DNA of 64,000 bases from Rotaria socialis (GCA_905331475.1 CAJNYU010003023.1:62001-126000); one strand, 5' to 3'; positions 12,370-25,850 are shown, counted from the stretch's first letter. Translations and numbers: made by a program. The notes: generated by a model from the sequence alone, not told the origin.

Positions 12370-13489
12370 TTTTATTTTCAAAAAAGAAAGAGAAAATAAA
12401 TAAATGAATCAATTTTTCAAAAAAAAAATATTGCACAGTGTGCTAATGTATTAAGGAAATATAATTTACGCTTTTACCTTCGTATCGATGATGATTTTTT
12501 ATGATGCTAATGAATGAAATACCCCACCGATCAGTTTCATTGAATAACGAGATCGTTGTGAGGATATGTCGTTCATGAGCAGATGAAAAAAACAAAATGC
12601 CTCAATGTTTAAAGTGTCTAATCGATTAGAGACAAAACTATTAGGAAAAAAAGAGCACACTAGTCATTTAGTCTTGCCGTCATATGTAGAGGAGAAGACG
12701 AAAAAAAAAGAGAGAGAAAAACGAGAATGGGTGTCAGATGGGCAAGTCATCGCATTAGTACAACATAGAGAAATTATCATTTTCACGTTTTAACACCAAA
12801 TAAACTTGTCACCATTACAACGAGCATTGTTTCATTGGAAGAGTATTATCATTTAACAAATTCTGTTACTCTTTTGATAGAATAATGTGAAATAACGGAT
12901 GGTGCAACGTTTTTTGTAAAAAGAACTGGTCGCTTTCATTTCCAAAGAGAACAAAGCTTTATAGATTTTAATGTGAGCAACAGAAATTTTTTGGCAACTC
13001 TCAAACAGAAATTGAGAGAAAAATGTTAAAGTCAGATTGAGAAACATCACCTCGGTGTATGATTATCTTGCATTGGAAATAAAGAAATCAGACGGATTTT
13101 AGTTAATAGGAAGAGAAAAACGAAATCATCAAATGAAATATTTTTGTTAATTGGCCGTGTTTTTCAAATTCAACGGTGAAGAAATTTGTGCCTTTTTGAA
13201 AATTTTTATATTTCTACTAATGTAAATGCAATTGTTCGTTAAGAGCAACATGAATTTATAGGATGATTTTGTGTCTCTCCATTTTTATATTGATTTAAAA
13301 AATAGAATAAAAACCTGCTGCTGACTCGAATTGATTCGTACATAAATATTTAACAAATAAATTCAAATGCAAAAAACGAAAACTCCACGAGCTAGACGAT
13401 TTTTTGATACTTCGCTTACTAGACAACGCAAGACGCACCATTTGAAACGATAGAAAAGTTAAGTAGGAAAATAAATATTTCGCAAGTGT
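12370..13489. other. Convergent intergenic region
   Basis: About 1.1 kb between the 3' ends of the M13 gene (+) and the aldolase gene (-). It holds an AAATAAATAAATG run shortly after the M13 stop, a probable polyadenylation region. No gene or repeat is recognised. Confidence 0.5.
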
Positions 13490-15465
13490 TTAATAATTTC
13501 GATTAGCTTCAAATAATGATTGGCCACCGATTGTACCACCAGCACCACCTTTATATTCACCTTTTGCAGCAGCACCATGAGCCTACAACATTCACGTAGA
13601 AAAATCATGCGATAAAAAAGAAACTTCTCAGATATTCAAGTTTACTTGAGCACGTTTAAGAAGTTGATTTTGTGCTGCCGAAACATTTTCAGATTTGCCA
13701 GTCCATAGAGTAAGAACACTAGCTTGAAGTGCTCGTCCATAACTGAATGTTAATGCCCATGGTTTTTTGCCTGAATATTGATTGATTGCGTTCAAATTAA
13801 TTGATGCTTCTTCTTCTGATTGACCACCTGAGAACGGAAAAATTTGCAATGACATATTCCTATACTAATTAGCAGACAAATCGTACCGGATAAGAAACAG
13901 ATGCCTGGCACAGCAGGTGGAACGGTTCTTTGTAATGCTGTCACTGTTGCTCGAGCTATATCTTCTGGTTTATATTTTTTCTTACAATCAAATCCTATTG
14001 TTTTCAAATCCGTCGTTTTTTTTTCTTTATTACAAGGAAATCTTTTAACAAACCAGCTGTAACCATATTTGGTTTCAAAAGTGTTCCTTCTAAGAAAACA
14101 TGATGTTCACTCAGCGCTTTATATGTCGCAGCCAGGACTTTTTCAGTAATATATTGAGATGTTCCCAAATCATGATCACCATCTGGTAAGACCTAGAATA
14201 TGTCAATTATAAATAAATGTCTTTCAAAATCGATTAAATCCTACTTCTGGTTCAACAATTGGAACAATGCCATTCTATAATTAGAAGAAAAACAATTTTC
14301 TTTTATCGCATTCCCTTACTAACTTCAAGACGATTATTTCATCGTAGCTCTTTTCGTAGCATATTTTTTCACTATCAGTCCGTTCGAAATCCGCAGAAAA
14401 AAGAAAATTTTCTTATTACTTGTTGACAAATAGATGCATAACGTGCTAATACATTGGATGTTTCACGAATACATAATTCCGATGGTAAATCATCGCCAAT
14501 TTTCAACGCACATCCTACAACAAAAAAAGTTATAAGGTGCACGACTCGTTGATGAGCACATACGCCATTTAGCAAAACGCGCTCCATCTCGATAGTATTG
14601 TGCACATCGTTCGCTTAAACTATCAAGACCTTGTGTTGTATTTTCTCCATTGGTACCTGCCAAGGGTACGAGACCTTTATCAACTTTAATACCTGGAATG
14701 ATGCCTTTTTCTTTTAATATTTCTCGAAATGGTTTCCCATTATTATCACATTGATAGAATGTTTCATGAAAGAAAATAACACCAGATATATAATCAGCAA
14801 GATCCTTTGAACCGGTAAATAATAATTGACGATAAAGACGACGATTTTCTTCATTATTTTCAAGAGCAATCGATTGAAAACGTTTTAACATTGAAGCTAA
14901 GAAATATTTTATTAAATAGAATATTTTTCATTTCGTCTACCTGTAGACTCATCGGCAGCTAGTAAACCTTTGCCTTTAGCCATGAGAGTATTAGCAGTTT
15001 CAATTAATTCTTTTTCTTTATCAGCAGATAAATATTGACGCATACTAAACGATGAATTGAAAAACACAAAGCAAAAACTTGATTTTCATAGTGAATGTCT
15101 TACGTTGAGGAATAGATAAATAGACTTTCACTCAGCTTTTTTGCAGGTTTTCCACTATTGTTAATATCCACTGGTGAATTAACAGCACAACGAAATCTAG
15201 AAGAAATAAAACAAGAGATTTACTGTTTTGTTTCCTTTACTTCAACTCAACCATGAATATAAATAGAAGAATAAGAAAACAACAAGAGAAGAATTTTTCA
15301 AGCTTTAGCTTTTCTTGCTCTTATCAGATTTACCCTAAAAAAAAGGGGGAAATAGGAGAGCACGCCAATGAAATCTCTCTAGTTGATGGAGTTGTAAAGA
15401 ACGAAAGGAAAATACTAGATTTTCACTCACTTTTTCGTACAAGAATGATCTTTTATTAAATACAT
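13490..15465 (-). CDS. Fructose-bisphosphate aldolase, class I
   Basis: Exons on the minus strand: 15465-15431, 15196-15104, 15044-14941, 14896-14564, 14514-14420, 14274-14245, 14192-14054, 13994-13887, 13827-13646, 13582-13490. From Met44 (15043) the protein is a 360-residue class I aldolase, the usual size, which interconverts fructose 1,6-bisphosphate with DHAP and glyceraldehyde 3-phosphate in cytosolic glycolysis. Visible hallmarks are GLLAADEST (active-site Asp), IVPIVEPE, the Schiff-base lysine in [11 protein letters not shown], the [11 protein letters not shown] phosphate-binding loop and the terminal NRNY with the catalytic C-terminal Tyr. Two further upstream exons splice in frame (donor GTGAGTG, acceptor CTAG) and would add 43 residues beginning MYLIKDHSC. 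They are either a real extended isoform or a 5' UTR that happens to be open. The core call is very secure. Confidence 0.95.
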
Positions 15466-17182
15466 TTTTAAAAAAATTTTCGATAAAATATAACTAATAA
15501 ATTAAATCTTTATTGGTTACTGGGACTACATAAACGTGTTTATAAAATTCGATAAAATTTAGGATCAAGATTACTTTGACGAGTGTACTATCTCTGTGAA
15601 CTTAGTTTTTGTTCGATATGATTTATAAGATAAATACGTCGGACACAATTTCTTCTTTATTTGGTCTCGGTCTTGACAAGCTTTCTTGTGCTATTTTTGT
15701 ATCGTTTCTGCGTAAGAAAGAAAAGTAACGTATTTCCGTTCCGTACATTAATAAACAGAAGTGTTTAGCTTTGATAATTGTTGACATTTCATCCAGACGA
15801 ATAATACATCGATGTATAAGAATCGGATGGAGTATTGCAGAGAATTATCCAAAACAGTTTTTTGAAAACTAGGCTTTTCATTAATTAAAATCAAGATCAT
15901 ATATAGAAAACATTATTCGATATCAATATTATGATTTCAATTGGTTCCGAGATACTGTTCTTAGGCTCGCAGGAGTTGTAACTAGTTCGATTGTAATATA
16001 TTGCCTTTGCAAATATCACACCTAATTTTTGAGAAAAAACAACGTATCCTGAAAGAGAACTAAGACGACTTTGCAATCAGCCCAGTGAGCATTTGAGTTG
16101 GACCATTTAATAGTCCAAATATAATTAGTGCACTAATTGAAAGTAGCAGCCATTTTCTTCAGAAAAGTCTTCATAAAAATATCGCAGCGATTTTGTTTCT
16201 TTATGTCAACTATGCAAATCACAGTAGTCTATTCTTGCCTAAATATATTCAAAAAAAAATTGCTTATATGAATTAATTTCTTTTGTGAATAAGCAATAGA
16301 CTATTGTCTTGCTAATGATCACATGTCTTTGTATTAGAAAGCTAACGGCAATGTTATGGGTACGTTTGGCCCACCAACGAACTTTGACTATAATGATTTC
16401 TTTAATAGTCTTTATAGAAAATAACATTTTTCAAATGTCATAAATGATTTTGTATCACACTATGATAACGATTAGAACAGTGTTGATTTTACGAGTTACT
16501 CGTGAGAGGAATATTTCTGATTTATGTCATTAGATTTAGTTGATATTTCTACGGGACAAGTGTGTATTCGAAATGAGCATTGAATGAATGGCATGTTCAA
16601 AGTTTTTTATATAAAGGAGCATAGCTTTATCGTGTTCTGTTGTAATAGAGAGCTACGTAGCTACTATATTCGTAACACATTTAAAAAAAACAAGTTTTAT
16701 TTCAATGCTTTATATATTGTGAAAAGATTATATCTCAACGCACATTTGTTCGCTTGACAAGACATCATTTAACATGTTGTCTGACTCTCTTGATATGCAA
16801 CAATCCATTCAGTTTTAATGCTCCCTTCGAGACATTTTGCAAGCCAAGTAGATCCTTTAAATTATGGTAAGCTAGAATGAATAATTCTCGTAAAATTCTA
16901 TGCTTTATTATATTAATAGTACCGATTAGGACAAGAAATCGAAGCAAAATAAAAATAGACCAATGAAATAGTTCGACCATTGATAAGTGACATCTATTGT
17001 CGTTGATTGCTGTACTCAGCTGATCTACCCTATCAAGGTCGCGCGTGTAATTTCATTTTTTTCTTTTCTCTCTGTATTTTTGTCATGACTCACAAACAAC
17101 AGTTCCTCTTACTTTATATATAAATAACATATAAAACTTATTTTCATTGACTTTTTTTTTGCTCTAACTCACAATACTGATT
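15466..17182. other. Divergent intergenic region, aldolase / F-box gene
   Basis: About 1.7 kb of AT-rich sequence between the aldolase 5' end (-) and the F-box gene (+), expected to contain both promoters. Short open frames are present on both strands but none has a recognisable product. A polypyrimidine stretch ends just before the ATG at 17183. Confidence 0.5.
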
Positions 17183-19809
17183 ATGGTATTTTCGTATGAT
17201 TATTCTGAATTACCCCAAATAGTTCTTGTCGAAATTTTTTCTTATTTAAAACACAACGATCTTCTAACAGCTTCATCAACATGCTCATCATGGCGCAATG
17301 TATTATATCATCCAAAATTATGGTCATCTATTCCATATCGATGTCTTCGTTTAAATCTCATTGATCGTCATAATGATATTCAATCTTTTCGTTATTTAAC
17401 AAATAATTTTCTCAGTATAACACGCTACATAGAAATACGTTTTGATCCAACCGACATTAACATAATAAAAAATATTTTACAGATACTTGATACACTTTCA
17501 TGTACAAATAGGCAAATTAAAATTTTAATATTTCGTCCAACCAGTACACGTTGTGCATTAGCAGAAAATGAACAACCATTTATACCACTTTGTGATAAGT
17601 AGGAATTTTTTTCTTTTCAAAAACAAAAGTTTAACGGGCTTTTTTTTAGGATTTATCATCTACTCGAACAAATTGTTGAATCAAATCAAGCTATGGAAAT
17701 AATTTCATTTGGTTGTTGGTTCGAAAGTTTATTTCGCATCGAAGAAATAGTTCACGTTTTAGCACAAAAGCAATCTCAATCTATTCAGCAACTTCATTTA
17801 GCGTCAATTAAAAGTAGTGAAACACATTCTATAGCTGGTAAGTTAAAATTAATAATCGACTCAATATTTTTTCCGCTCGAATAGAATTTTCAAGAAAAGT
17901 AGAAAGACAATAAATGCTGAAAATTCCTTTTAATTATCGACTTTCACTTCGAGACATATTTTAACCTTTTATTAATTCAACAGAAAAGAAAAAGAATGCG
18001 GAGTAACTCACACTCATTTCTATAAGAATACTCGAGACAACCTTTATTTAAAAAGTCGAAGTGATTTACAAAAAAATAAAACAATGTAAATCCTTCGATA
18101 ACATAAATGTGGGCGTTAGACAACAGAACGCCTACGTCTAGACATAGACATCTGTTGTTTCGTGATTTGGGACAAAAACAATCAATTTCCCGTATGTCTA
18201 ACCAATCAGAGCTTTGTTTATGGTACTCGTACATGTCATGTTATCAAGATCGGAGTAAGGCTAATTTTAGAATCACAGAACGAAAGAACACATAGCTATG
18301 CCTCGGGAAAGTTAGATCTATATGCAGCTCAACGATTTGTTTTTTTGTTATTTGACATCAGTCTAAAATGTCATATTGCAGATGCTACCAATTCAATGTC
18401 GATGAGATTGAAATATAGAAAAAAGAAAATTACTGCTGCTAATCTAGGACATATATCTTAGGAAAAGTTATGACAGAGAGCGAGGGTTAATTCCTATGTA
18501 AAATCTCATTCAGAACGGATTGAATAGAGCTTAAAGTAACTTTTGATGATGATTTTTTTTCTTCTTTAGATATATATTTATCAAGTCAGTCCTTTCTTCC
18601 ATTCTCTTCATTAAATACATTAAGCATTGATGCCACATACTTCACAAATGAATTATTACACTGTTTAGTACAACAATCAGCATCGTTAAAACGGTATGAC
18701 CTTTTTTTTCTTGAAAAATAAAATAATTTCTAATTTTTAGATTAATTGTGCATGTCTGCGAATTTCGGTCGGATACACAACCTATCGATGAAACTGTTTG
18801 GCATTCGATAGCTAGTATTATGCCAAATTTAAGAGTCGCTGTACATATGTTAAATGCACATGAAACATTTCGAAAATATTCCCGTGTACTTCGTCCGGGG
18901 ATGCCATTGTCTCATTTGAGGTATAGATTTTTTTCAACTAATTTTTCAAAAATCTTGAATTAATTCCATATTTAGAATGTATTTTTGTTCATCACTTAAT
19001 GTTGATTTATTATGTTATTTATCTGTTCATTATCGTTCAACATTAGAATGTCTCGATGTTATTGATAGTGTCACAGAGCCAGCACTTCGTTATCATAATT
19101 TATTTCGTGCTGAACCAGATCCACTTGTTTTATTAGCTTGGCAATGTAAAAAACTTACTTCACTTACAATTTTGGGTAATTTTCTCAGTCGTTTTAGTTT
19201 CCTATCGTTATTCTTAATCTTTTGCGTTTTAGGTTACGAAGTATTAGAAGTTAATTTACTTGCTATTGCTAAACTACGCCCACAGCTACGTCGATTAAAT
19301 GTCTGTGCTGACTGTGTCATGACATTACAGTATGGACATTTACAAATGAATCGTCAATTCGTTGAGGACGAAGATGGAAATGATGCTTTCATACAATATG
19401 GAATTTGTACAAATAGTATTCAAACAATTGTAAGTTGAAACAATGTTTGTGGAGTCTAAAATGAGTTTTTGCTCCATCAAGTTTCTGATAACCTTAAAAG
19501 GCCTTCTCAAGTTTCAACGCTATAATTGTATTTTATACGAGCCATAGAAGTTTTCATTTCGTATTGATAGAAGAACAGAGTAGGTCGATACAGTAATCCG
19601 AGTGAAGAACCTAACGAATGCATTATATAATACCATAGAGATTCGTATGAATAACGTATTATTATTTATTTTAGATAGGACAAGTCCTTGGCTGGCAATG
19701 GCATCCGTTAAGCAAACATGAAATCCCAATAGGCGTATATGAATATACTGTTCCACTCGAACTGTCGTTCATCGAACAGATCCACAATATTTTTGAATCA
19801 TCAATGTAA
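17183..19809 (+). CDS. F-box protein (possibly FBXO33-like)
   Basis: Exons: 17183-17598, 17650-17837, 18570-18693, 18741-18920, 18976-19175, 19233-19429, 19675-19809; 479 residues. The N-terminus (residues 8-50) is a clear F-box: LPQIVLVEIFSYLKHNDLL followed by ASSTCSSW and a trailing LW. F-box proteins bind SKP1 and recruit substrates to SCF ubiquitin ligases. The rest is a repetitive leucine-rich, solenoid-like region with LTSLTIL and LRRLNVCADC, consistent with a substrate-binding LRR-type domain. The third intron region (17838-18569) is long at 732 bases. I lean towards FBXO33 from general layout, but the sequence memory behind that is weak, so no symbol is given. Confidence 0.75.
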
Positions 19810-20507
19810 AAACGAAGCAAGAAAGCAAAATATTTTTTTGGTATTTTTAAGTTAACTATCGGTATTTATGTTGTATATAACTATGTAAATATTATTTGCT
19901 GTTGCTGTACATTATACATTTTGGTTATTACAATGAGCTAATGTCATCCGCGCTTGCGCAAATAGTTTGTGATTATTTTTTTTCAAACTAAAAACATCCA
20001 GATTACGTGATAAGAATTTAATTAATTTGAAAAAAAAGCACATATTAATACCTATTTCATCCTGGTGAGCTTTTTCTGTCTGTAATTTGTTTCTTCTGAT
20101 TTTTTTTTAATGAATAGTATTTTATAAGAACATGCTCGTCAGATACCAACATACGATCGAGCTCGTTTGTTTTCTCTCTTTTGCTATTTAAATGATATTA
20201 AACTTCATCTCGATATTTCTCATTTTCATTATTTTTTTTGTATTTAACATCGTATTTAAGATCTTTCAAGAAAAATTTTTATTTGTAGTTCTCTGATTTA
20301 ACATCGAAGAGTCAGATAGATTTATAATTATTTTGTTTTTGTTTTATGGAAATTATTCGAACGATTTGCTCACGATGAATTTTTTGTTAAAAGAAAAAGC
20401 ATAACATTTCTTTTTTTTGTCAATCGATTACAGACAGATATTGAATAAAAATGAATATGTAGTAGATTTAATAGAATAAATAAATAAAAATTCTTATTTA
20501 TTCAAAG
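19810..20507. other. Intergenic, no feature seen
   Basis: About 700 AT-rich bases between two plus-strand genes. It contains several AATAAA-type words and ends in an A/T-rich leader before the ATG at 20508. No gene or repeat is recognised. Confidence 0.5.
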
Positions 20508-22022
20508 ATGAATAATAATTCTGAACAAGTCGATTCACTCAAACGTGAAGTTGAATTAATGCGTGAACGTTATTTGAAATTAGTTGACGTACATGGACAA
20601 TTACAAGTGCACAATAGTTTATTAGAAGAACGAGTCCTATCAATTGTTGACACATATTCAAATGAAAAAACTCAATTAGAACAATCATTAAATGATGCTA
20701 AACAACATATTTCATTTCTACAACAAACCGTTAATGAATTACAAATTGATAAACAACGATATAAAGATGATTGCAATTTAGCTGTTCGACTTTTGCATCG
20801 ACATCCAAATGAATTTATTTCAACGCAATCAGGACAACTTCAGGAACAAATAAAAAACAGATTTGATTCGGTAGGCTGGAAGTTTTAGAGATCATGAAAC
20901 GAAAAACTTAGTTTGAACATGAGAAATTTGCATATCCATTTTCCGAGAGGAACTCAATTGTTGTGCCGTAGGGATTCTTTGGTGAAAGTCAGTTGAGAAT
21001 TTAATTCAAAACTGATTAGTATTATTCAATCGGCAAATTCAAAATTACGACAACTACGTTAAGATATTCCGGTGCATTGTATTAGGGTCGCCTAAGAAGT
21101 AGCTCGTTACAATATCATTGGTACTTAACTCTAACTCGATTCGAACAGAGCAATCCGAATGTTTTTCCAAGCAGTGCTGTAAAAAAGAATACCCATTATA
21201 CTATTCAACTCGTTATCTTATGGGGAAAAAATTGTCCGCATCACAATACGAACTATAGAGAAATACGTATATTGGAAGTTTGTTTATAGTATACAGGAAT
21301 TGAGATATTCGACACGTATGTCAAGTGAGTACCGATTTTCAATGAGTTGCTTAGGCAGTTCGAGCACGTCTTTTACAATAACTTACATAGTATGCTTATA
21401 CTGACTAGTCCAACGCTCAATTTTAAATGGATTGTGCAAGTTAACATACTAAACCCTCTCTCAACCATAATTCTCTCCGATACGGTTTGTGAGAATCTTC
21501 AATGAATTTTTTTTAAATTTATTTCAGACAGCCTCAAATCAATCTACTATATTGGAACGAAGTGTCTTAATACCAACATTCCCACCAACCATTGTTGCAC
21601 CGCCTAGATTTCTAACTACGATGCCTGTTACTTCATCCAACAATACACAAAATATGTCCTCAATTTCAACAACTAATGAAGGTCTTCGCTTCGCTGCTGA
21701 AGCACTCTTCAAATCGAATAGTGTTCATCGTTATCCGTCGAATCAATTTACATGTTCAGATTGTCATCGAATAGTTAAAGTTTGTGATGTTAGTGTACAA
21801 GCATCTCTAGATAACAAAATAGATGAGAATACAGCATCTCGATTACGTCTTATATCACTAACTTCATCCGACGATGGTCTTACCGGTGATGATGCATGGT
21901 TTTCATTTGATTCTCATTTGAACGGTCAAGAAAAACATACAAATCATCCAATACAAGTGCTGAAAGATGAAACATATGATGGATTATTGAAATGTACGTT
22001 GCCTAAAATGCATCATGTTTGA
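20508..22022 (+). CDS. Coiled-coil protein, possibly TJAP1/BEGAIN-like
   Basis: Two exons, 20508-20870 and 21528-22022, joined by a 657-base intron give 285 residues. Residues 5-95 form a heptad-rich coiled coil (LKREVELMRERYLKLVDVHG and onward) ending in a conserved-looking DDCNLAVRLLHRHPNEF segment. The second half is low-complexity Ser/Thr/Pro-rich with one CSDC motif near the middle that might bind metal. The coiled coil followed by a DCxLAxxLL motif reminds me of TJAP1/BEGAIN junction or synapse scaffold proteins, but this is tentative. The start is the first ATG after an A/T-rich leader. Confidence 0.6.
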
Positions 22023-22841
22023 GAGAATTAAATCGTTTTCTATGACAATCAGTTATATTTTTGTGAATATTTAAATTTTATTGTTGACTATTACGAATAG
22101 CAGTAAATGATGTTTTTCTGCCATTGAATCGTATTAATAATTTTTTTTCTTATTACAATTATTTAAAACATAAAAAAATTCAGCATCACAGATGTATTTA
22201 TTAAATCCGACTAATTTTTACAAAGAATTGTTGGTCTAAAAAAAAGAATCGGATGGAAATAGTATGACTTTTAGACTTAATTAAAATCTCCATTAAGTTT
22301 CAATTCTAAAAAAAATGATGAAGTGAAGTTATACTCCTACGTATGAGTCGTTCATACAATTCTACAAGCCATCAGCATTGATCAATCTCATGTAATTTAA
22401 TCATAATGAAAGCAATCTATAATTACATTTCATAGATTCAAACATTGTTCTACTTTTGTCACCTCGCAATGCAAATATACGTCTTGTTATTGATTCTAAC
22501 TCTATGCTAGATACAACGCAACTAATTTATTACCAATAAAATTTTATTTATTCGAAATATGCCTCGACAAGATATGTGAATGAATAGATTTCATCGGCGC
22601 AAAACATATAAACTAATAAATAATAAATATCGATAAAAATATGTTCGATAGTTTCGAGAAAATAAATCTTCTACCAACAACTAAGTGCGTATTATACATA
22701 AAAGCCGATATATATATATATAATGGTTAAACCTCTGCAATCAAGACAATGAAATTCATTTTCCACATTGCGTAACAATTGTTTTTTTCTTCGTAAGATC
22801 ATCTTTTAAAAACTCAGTTCAAACGAACCCATTCGACAACG
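22023..22841. other. Intergenic, short (TA)n run
   Basis: About 820 AT-rich bases between the coiled-coil gene and the receptor gene. A (TA)n tract lies at 22708-22722. No gene is recognised. Confidence 0.5.
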
Positions 22842-23714
22842 ATGGATGAATTAGAAGAATTCAAAACTTATAATATAGTTATTCCTCTGTCACTATTTGG
22901 CATTCTAATAGCGTTTGTAATTGCGTGTGGAATATTAATCTTAGTTGGATGCATGAGACGATTACATACAGTCACACATTTATTAATCTGTAACACGTCG
23001 ATTTCGTCGATATTCTATTGTGTAGTTCAATCTGTTAATTATATTTTTCTCTTGTGCATAAAATGGGAAATCAATGACGTATCATGTCGATGGCGTGGAT
23101 ATTTTGGTTACATGGCTGTTGTAGCCGTCGTGTATTCGTATTTAACTCAAGCCATATCAAGATTTTTCATTTCAATTCTATCGACTCGATATCCACGGAT
23201 AACTTCATTTAGAACTCATTTTATTCTCATCCTTCTTCAGTGGTTCGTAGTTATATTAATACCATTACCGGCAATTCTTACTGATCATATTAGACATCGA
23301 CCATTTTCTCTCTGTTGGGTACCGAAAAAATTTACTTCACATGTAATCTATACGATTGTCGCCTATTATTTAATACCAGCTTTATTAATATTTGCTATAC
23401 ATATGTATATTTATGTTTGTATTAAATATCCAAGATGCCGAGTATTCATATTGACAAGACGACATCGAGCAAAACGTGATCTTCAAGTTTTATATAATAT
23501 TATGATTCTATTTGCTATATACACATTAGGCGCAATTCCAATCGTGCTTTATATATTAACGAATGTTCGATTTCTATATGGCATGGGTATTATCTCAATG
23601 TCGTTTACAGTAGCTATAGAAAAAATTGTTACAATTATACTCGATCGGGATATCAGAAATATTATTAAGCTTTATTTCCGTCGATCCATGGTACAAGTCA
23701 CACCGATCTATTAA
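22842..23714 (+). CDS. Orphan seven-transmembrane (rhodopsin-like) receptor
   Basis: A single-exon frame of 290 residues with seven hydrophobic spans of about 20 to 25 residues, the first near residues 13-37 and the last near 243-265. It has a very short N-terminus and a short C-terminal tail. After the second span comes CRWRGYFGY, plausibly the disulfide Cys at the top of helix 3, and a second Cys occurs in SLCWVPK of extracellular loop 2. The DRY site is not canonical (ISRFFIS follows helix 3) and the NPxxY motif of helix 7 is not evident. Short intronless receptors of this kind are abundant in rotifer genomes. Ligand unknown. Confidence 0.8.
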   Translation: MDELEEFKTYNIVIPLSLFGILIAFVIACGILILVGCMRRLHTVTHLLICNTSISSIFYCVVQSVNYIFLLCIKWEINDVSCRWRGYFGYMAVVAVVYSYLTQAISRFFISILSTRYPRITSFRTHFILILLQWFVVILIPLPAILTDHIRHRPFSLCWVPKKFTSHVIYTIVAYYLIPALLIFAIHMYIYVCIKYPRCRVFILTRRHRAKRDLQVLYNIMILFAIYTLGAIPIVLYILTNVRFLYGMGIISMSFTVAIEKIVTIILDRDIRNIIKLYFRRSMVQVTPIY

Positions 23715-24269
23715 TATGCTGTTTTTTTTGTCTGTGAATATGTTTATATTTACATAATATAATCTGTTTTCAAATCATTGAGATTGTCCTCTGATATGAT
23801 TAAGAATAATATAGGCGAGATTCAGTAATGCTTTATTTATGAGTATAATGTAAACTTAATCGGCGCTCTATTCAAAGGAAAAAAAACATATATAATAGAA
23901 CGTAATGGTTGGCACCATGAGAATTAGAACCGGATGTTAACTGTATTATAACAAACAATACTACTTATTGTTAGAATTTCTGTTTGAATTGTGAATAGAT
24001 GCCAGTGTTATAGTAAAAATATTTAATATTTCAATTTACTCTTCCATCCCTCCTCGAGAATGCATTATTATTTTTGGTTTAAATATTAATATATCCAAAT
24101 GCCGTCCAACAAAAAAACGAAAAAAAATTACACATGCGATCACGCCTATTTAAAGAGAAAGAGAATACGATTAACAACAGAAATAAAGGGGGGAAGGAAA
24201 TGCGACGTTAGCGACAAATAAATTTTCTCTCTATGTTGACTGATGCATTGATACTTCCATTCAACTTGT
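23715..24269. other. Convergent intergenic region
   Basis: About 550 bases between the 3' ends of the receptor gene (+) and the Rab gene (-). AT-rich, with no recognised feature beyond likely 3' UTR sequence of both genes. Confidence 0.4.
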
Positions 24270-25641
24270 TTACATGCAATTCATACAGTTCGATTGGTTT
24301 GTTGGTTTATTTCCATGTAATACACCAACAGAATTTCCATTTGTTTGATCTGGTGGATTCAATGGAGTTTTACTTAATATCAGCCTTGATATTTCGAAAA
24401 AAGCTTTTTCTATATTAACATTATTTTTCGCTGATGTCTCAAGAAACGGTATAGAATGTTCACGTGCCAATGCTTCGCCACGTGCTCGAGCTATACAACG
24501 CTTATCTTCCATGTCACATTTATTCCCGATAATCATTTTAACAACATCATCGGATGCATGATCATCAATATTACGCAGCCACTTATTGATGTTTTCGAAG
24601 GATCTAGCTTGTGTGACATCATAGACAAGCATGATTCCGGATGCTCCACGATAGTACGACGCTAAAATTATATTTTTTGAAAAATAAATATTTATATAAA
24701 CATGAATCACTATGAAATCTTACTAGTAATGGTATGAAATCGTTCTTGGCCAGCAGTATCCCTATAATAGTGCACATAAATATTTTAAATACAAAAGAAA
24801 AAAAGTTCGTTGTAAGAGTTTCAATCTATGAAATTTCGTTTTGCAATATTGAGTAAGATAATCTATCAAGATAAATATAATCATCGTTATATATTTTGTT
24901 TTCGATACATATATTTGTGAACACAACTATTGTTATTTCTTCCTTCCTAATCGCTAAATATGTGATTATTTGTTTAAAGATTAACGTAGAAAGTACATGA
25001 CTCTATTGTATAGAACTGTTTTGTTGTTGCGAGATTTAACAAACACTTCTTTCTTTCTTTTCGTTTTTCTTTTTTGTTGTAACTAAGAGATATGAATGAT
25101 CATCTTACCATATCTGTAATTTGATCTTTCGACCATTAAGTTCGATAGTTTTTATTTTAAAATCGATACCGATTGTGGAAATAAACGAAGCATTAAATGA
25201 ATCATCCGAAAATCGAAATAAAATACATGTCTACGAAACAAAAACAAAACAATTTATTGCATTATATTGTAAATGTCTTACCTTTCCAACGCCACTATCA
25301 CCAATCAGTAATAATTTAAAGAGAAGATCATAATTTTTCTTAGCCATTCTCTGGCCAAAGTTCTACAAATAGAAATAATTTTAAAAATTTGTTTTTTTCT
25401 TTTCTTTTTTTAATTATTTATCAACAACTATGTATAGAAATATCCATATCGAACACGTCAATCATTCAACAATCAACAAAACTACCTTCTGGCTGATATC
25501 AATAGTAGATGAAGTATCACGTTTGAGAGATTGATGTCCACGCGATAAGGACGCTGTTCGTTCACGAAACCAATGTTGAGCAAATTCGCCCGTTCTCTTC
25601 AATGAGAAACACCGATGATAATAATAATGGCGACCAGACAT
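24270..25641 (-). CDS. Rab10-like small GTPase with N-terminal extension
   Basis: Minus-strand exons 25641-25486, 25362-25282, 25230-25109, 24761-24724, 24661-24270. From the internal [13 protein letters not shown] (ATG at 25347) the protein is a 205-residue Rab closest to Rab10, with GDSGVGKT (P-loop), STIGIDFK (switch I), [12 protein letters not shown] (switch II), NKCD and ETSAK nucleotide-binding motifs. Rab10 directs Golgi/endosome-to-plasma-membrane traffic. The exon upstream is open and in frame, adding 57 residues rich in Arg and Ser starting MSGRHYYYH. The C-terminus reads NCMNCM and stops, whereas Rab10 normally ends in a CC or similar prenylation site, so membrane attachment is uncertain. 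The GTPase call is secure; the extended start is moderate. Confidence 0.9.
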
Positions 25642-25813
25642 AATAGGTACAATCCAGCTGATGACACTGACTTAATTTCGACGACAACTGACTAACTATC
25701 ATTAAGCATCGACATCAGGTGTTTTAGAGAATAGAGAGAATAAGAGAGGAAATCGAATATTACTCTTATAACCCCCCCTCCAGCAATGACAGGCAACAGA
25801 ACAGATGATCAAC

Positions 25814-25850
<37 letters not shown>

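Noticed and set aside
24233..25333. Plus-strand frames over the Rab gene
   Set aside because: Shadows of Rab10-like exons on the other strand.
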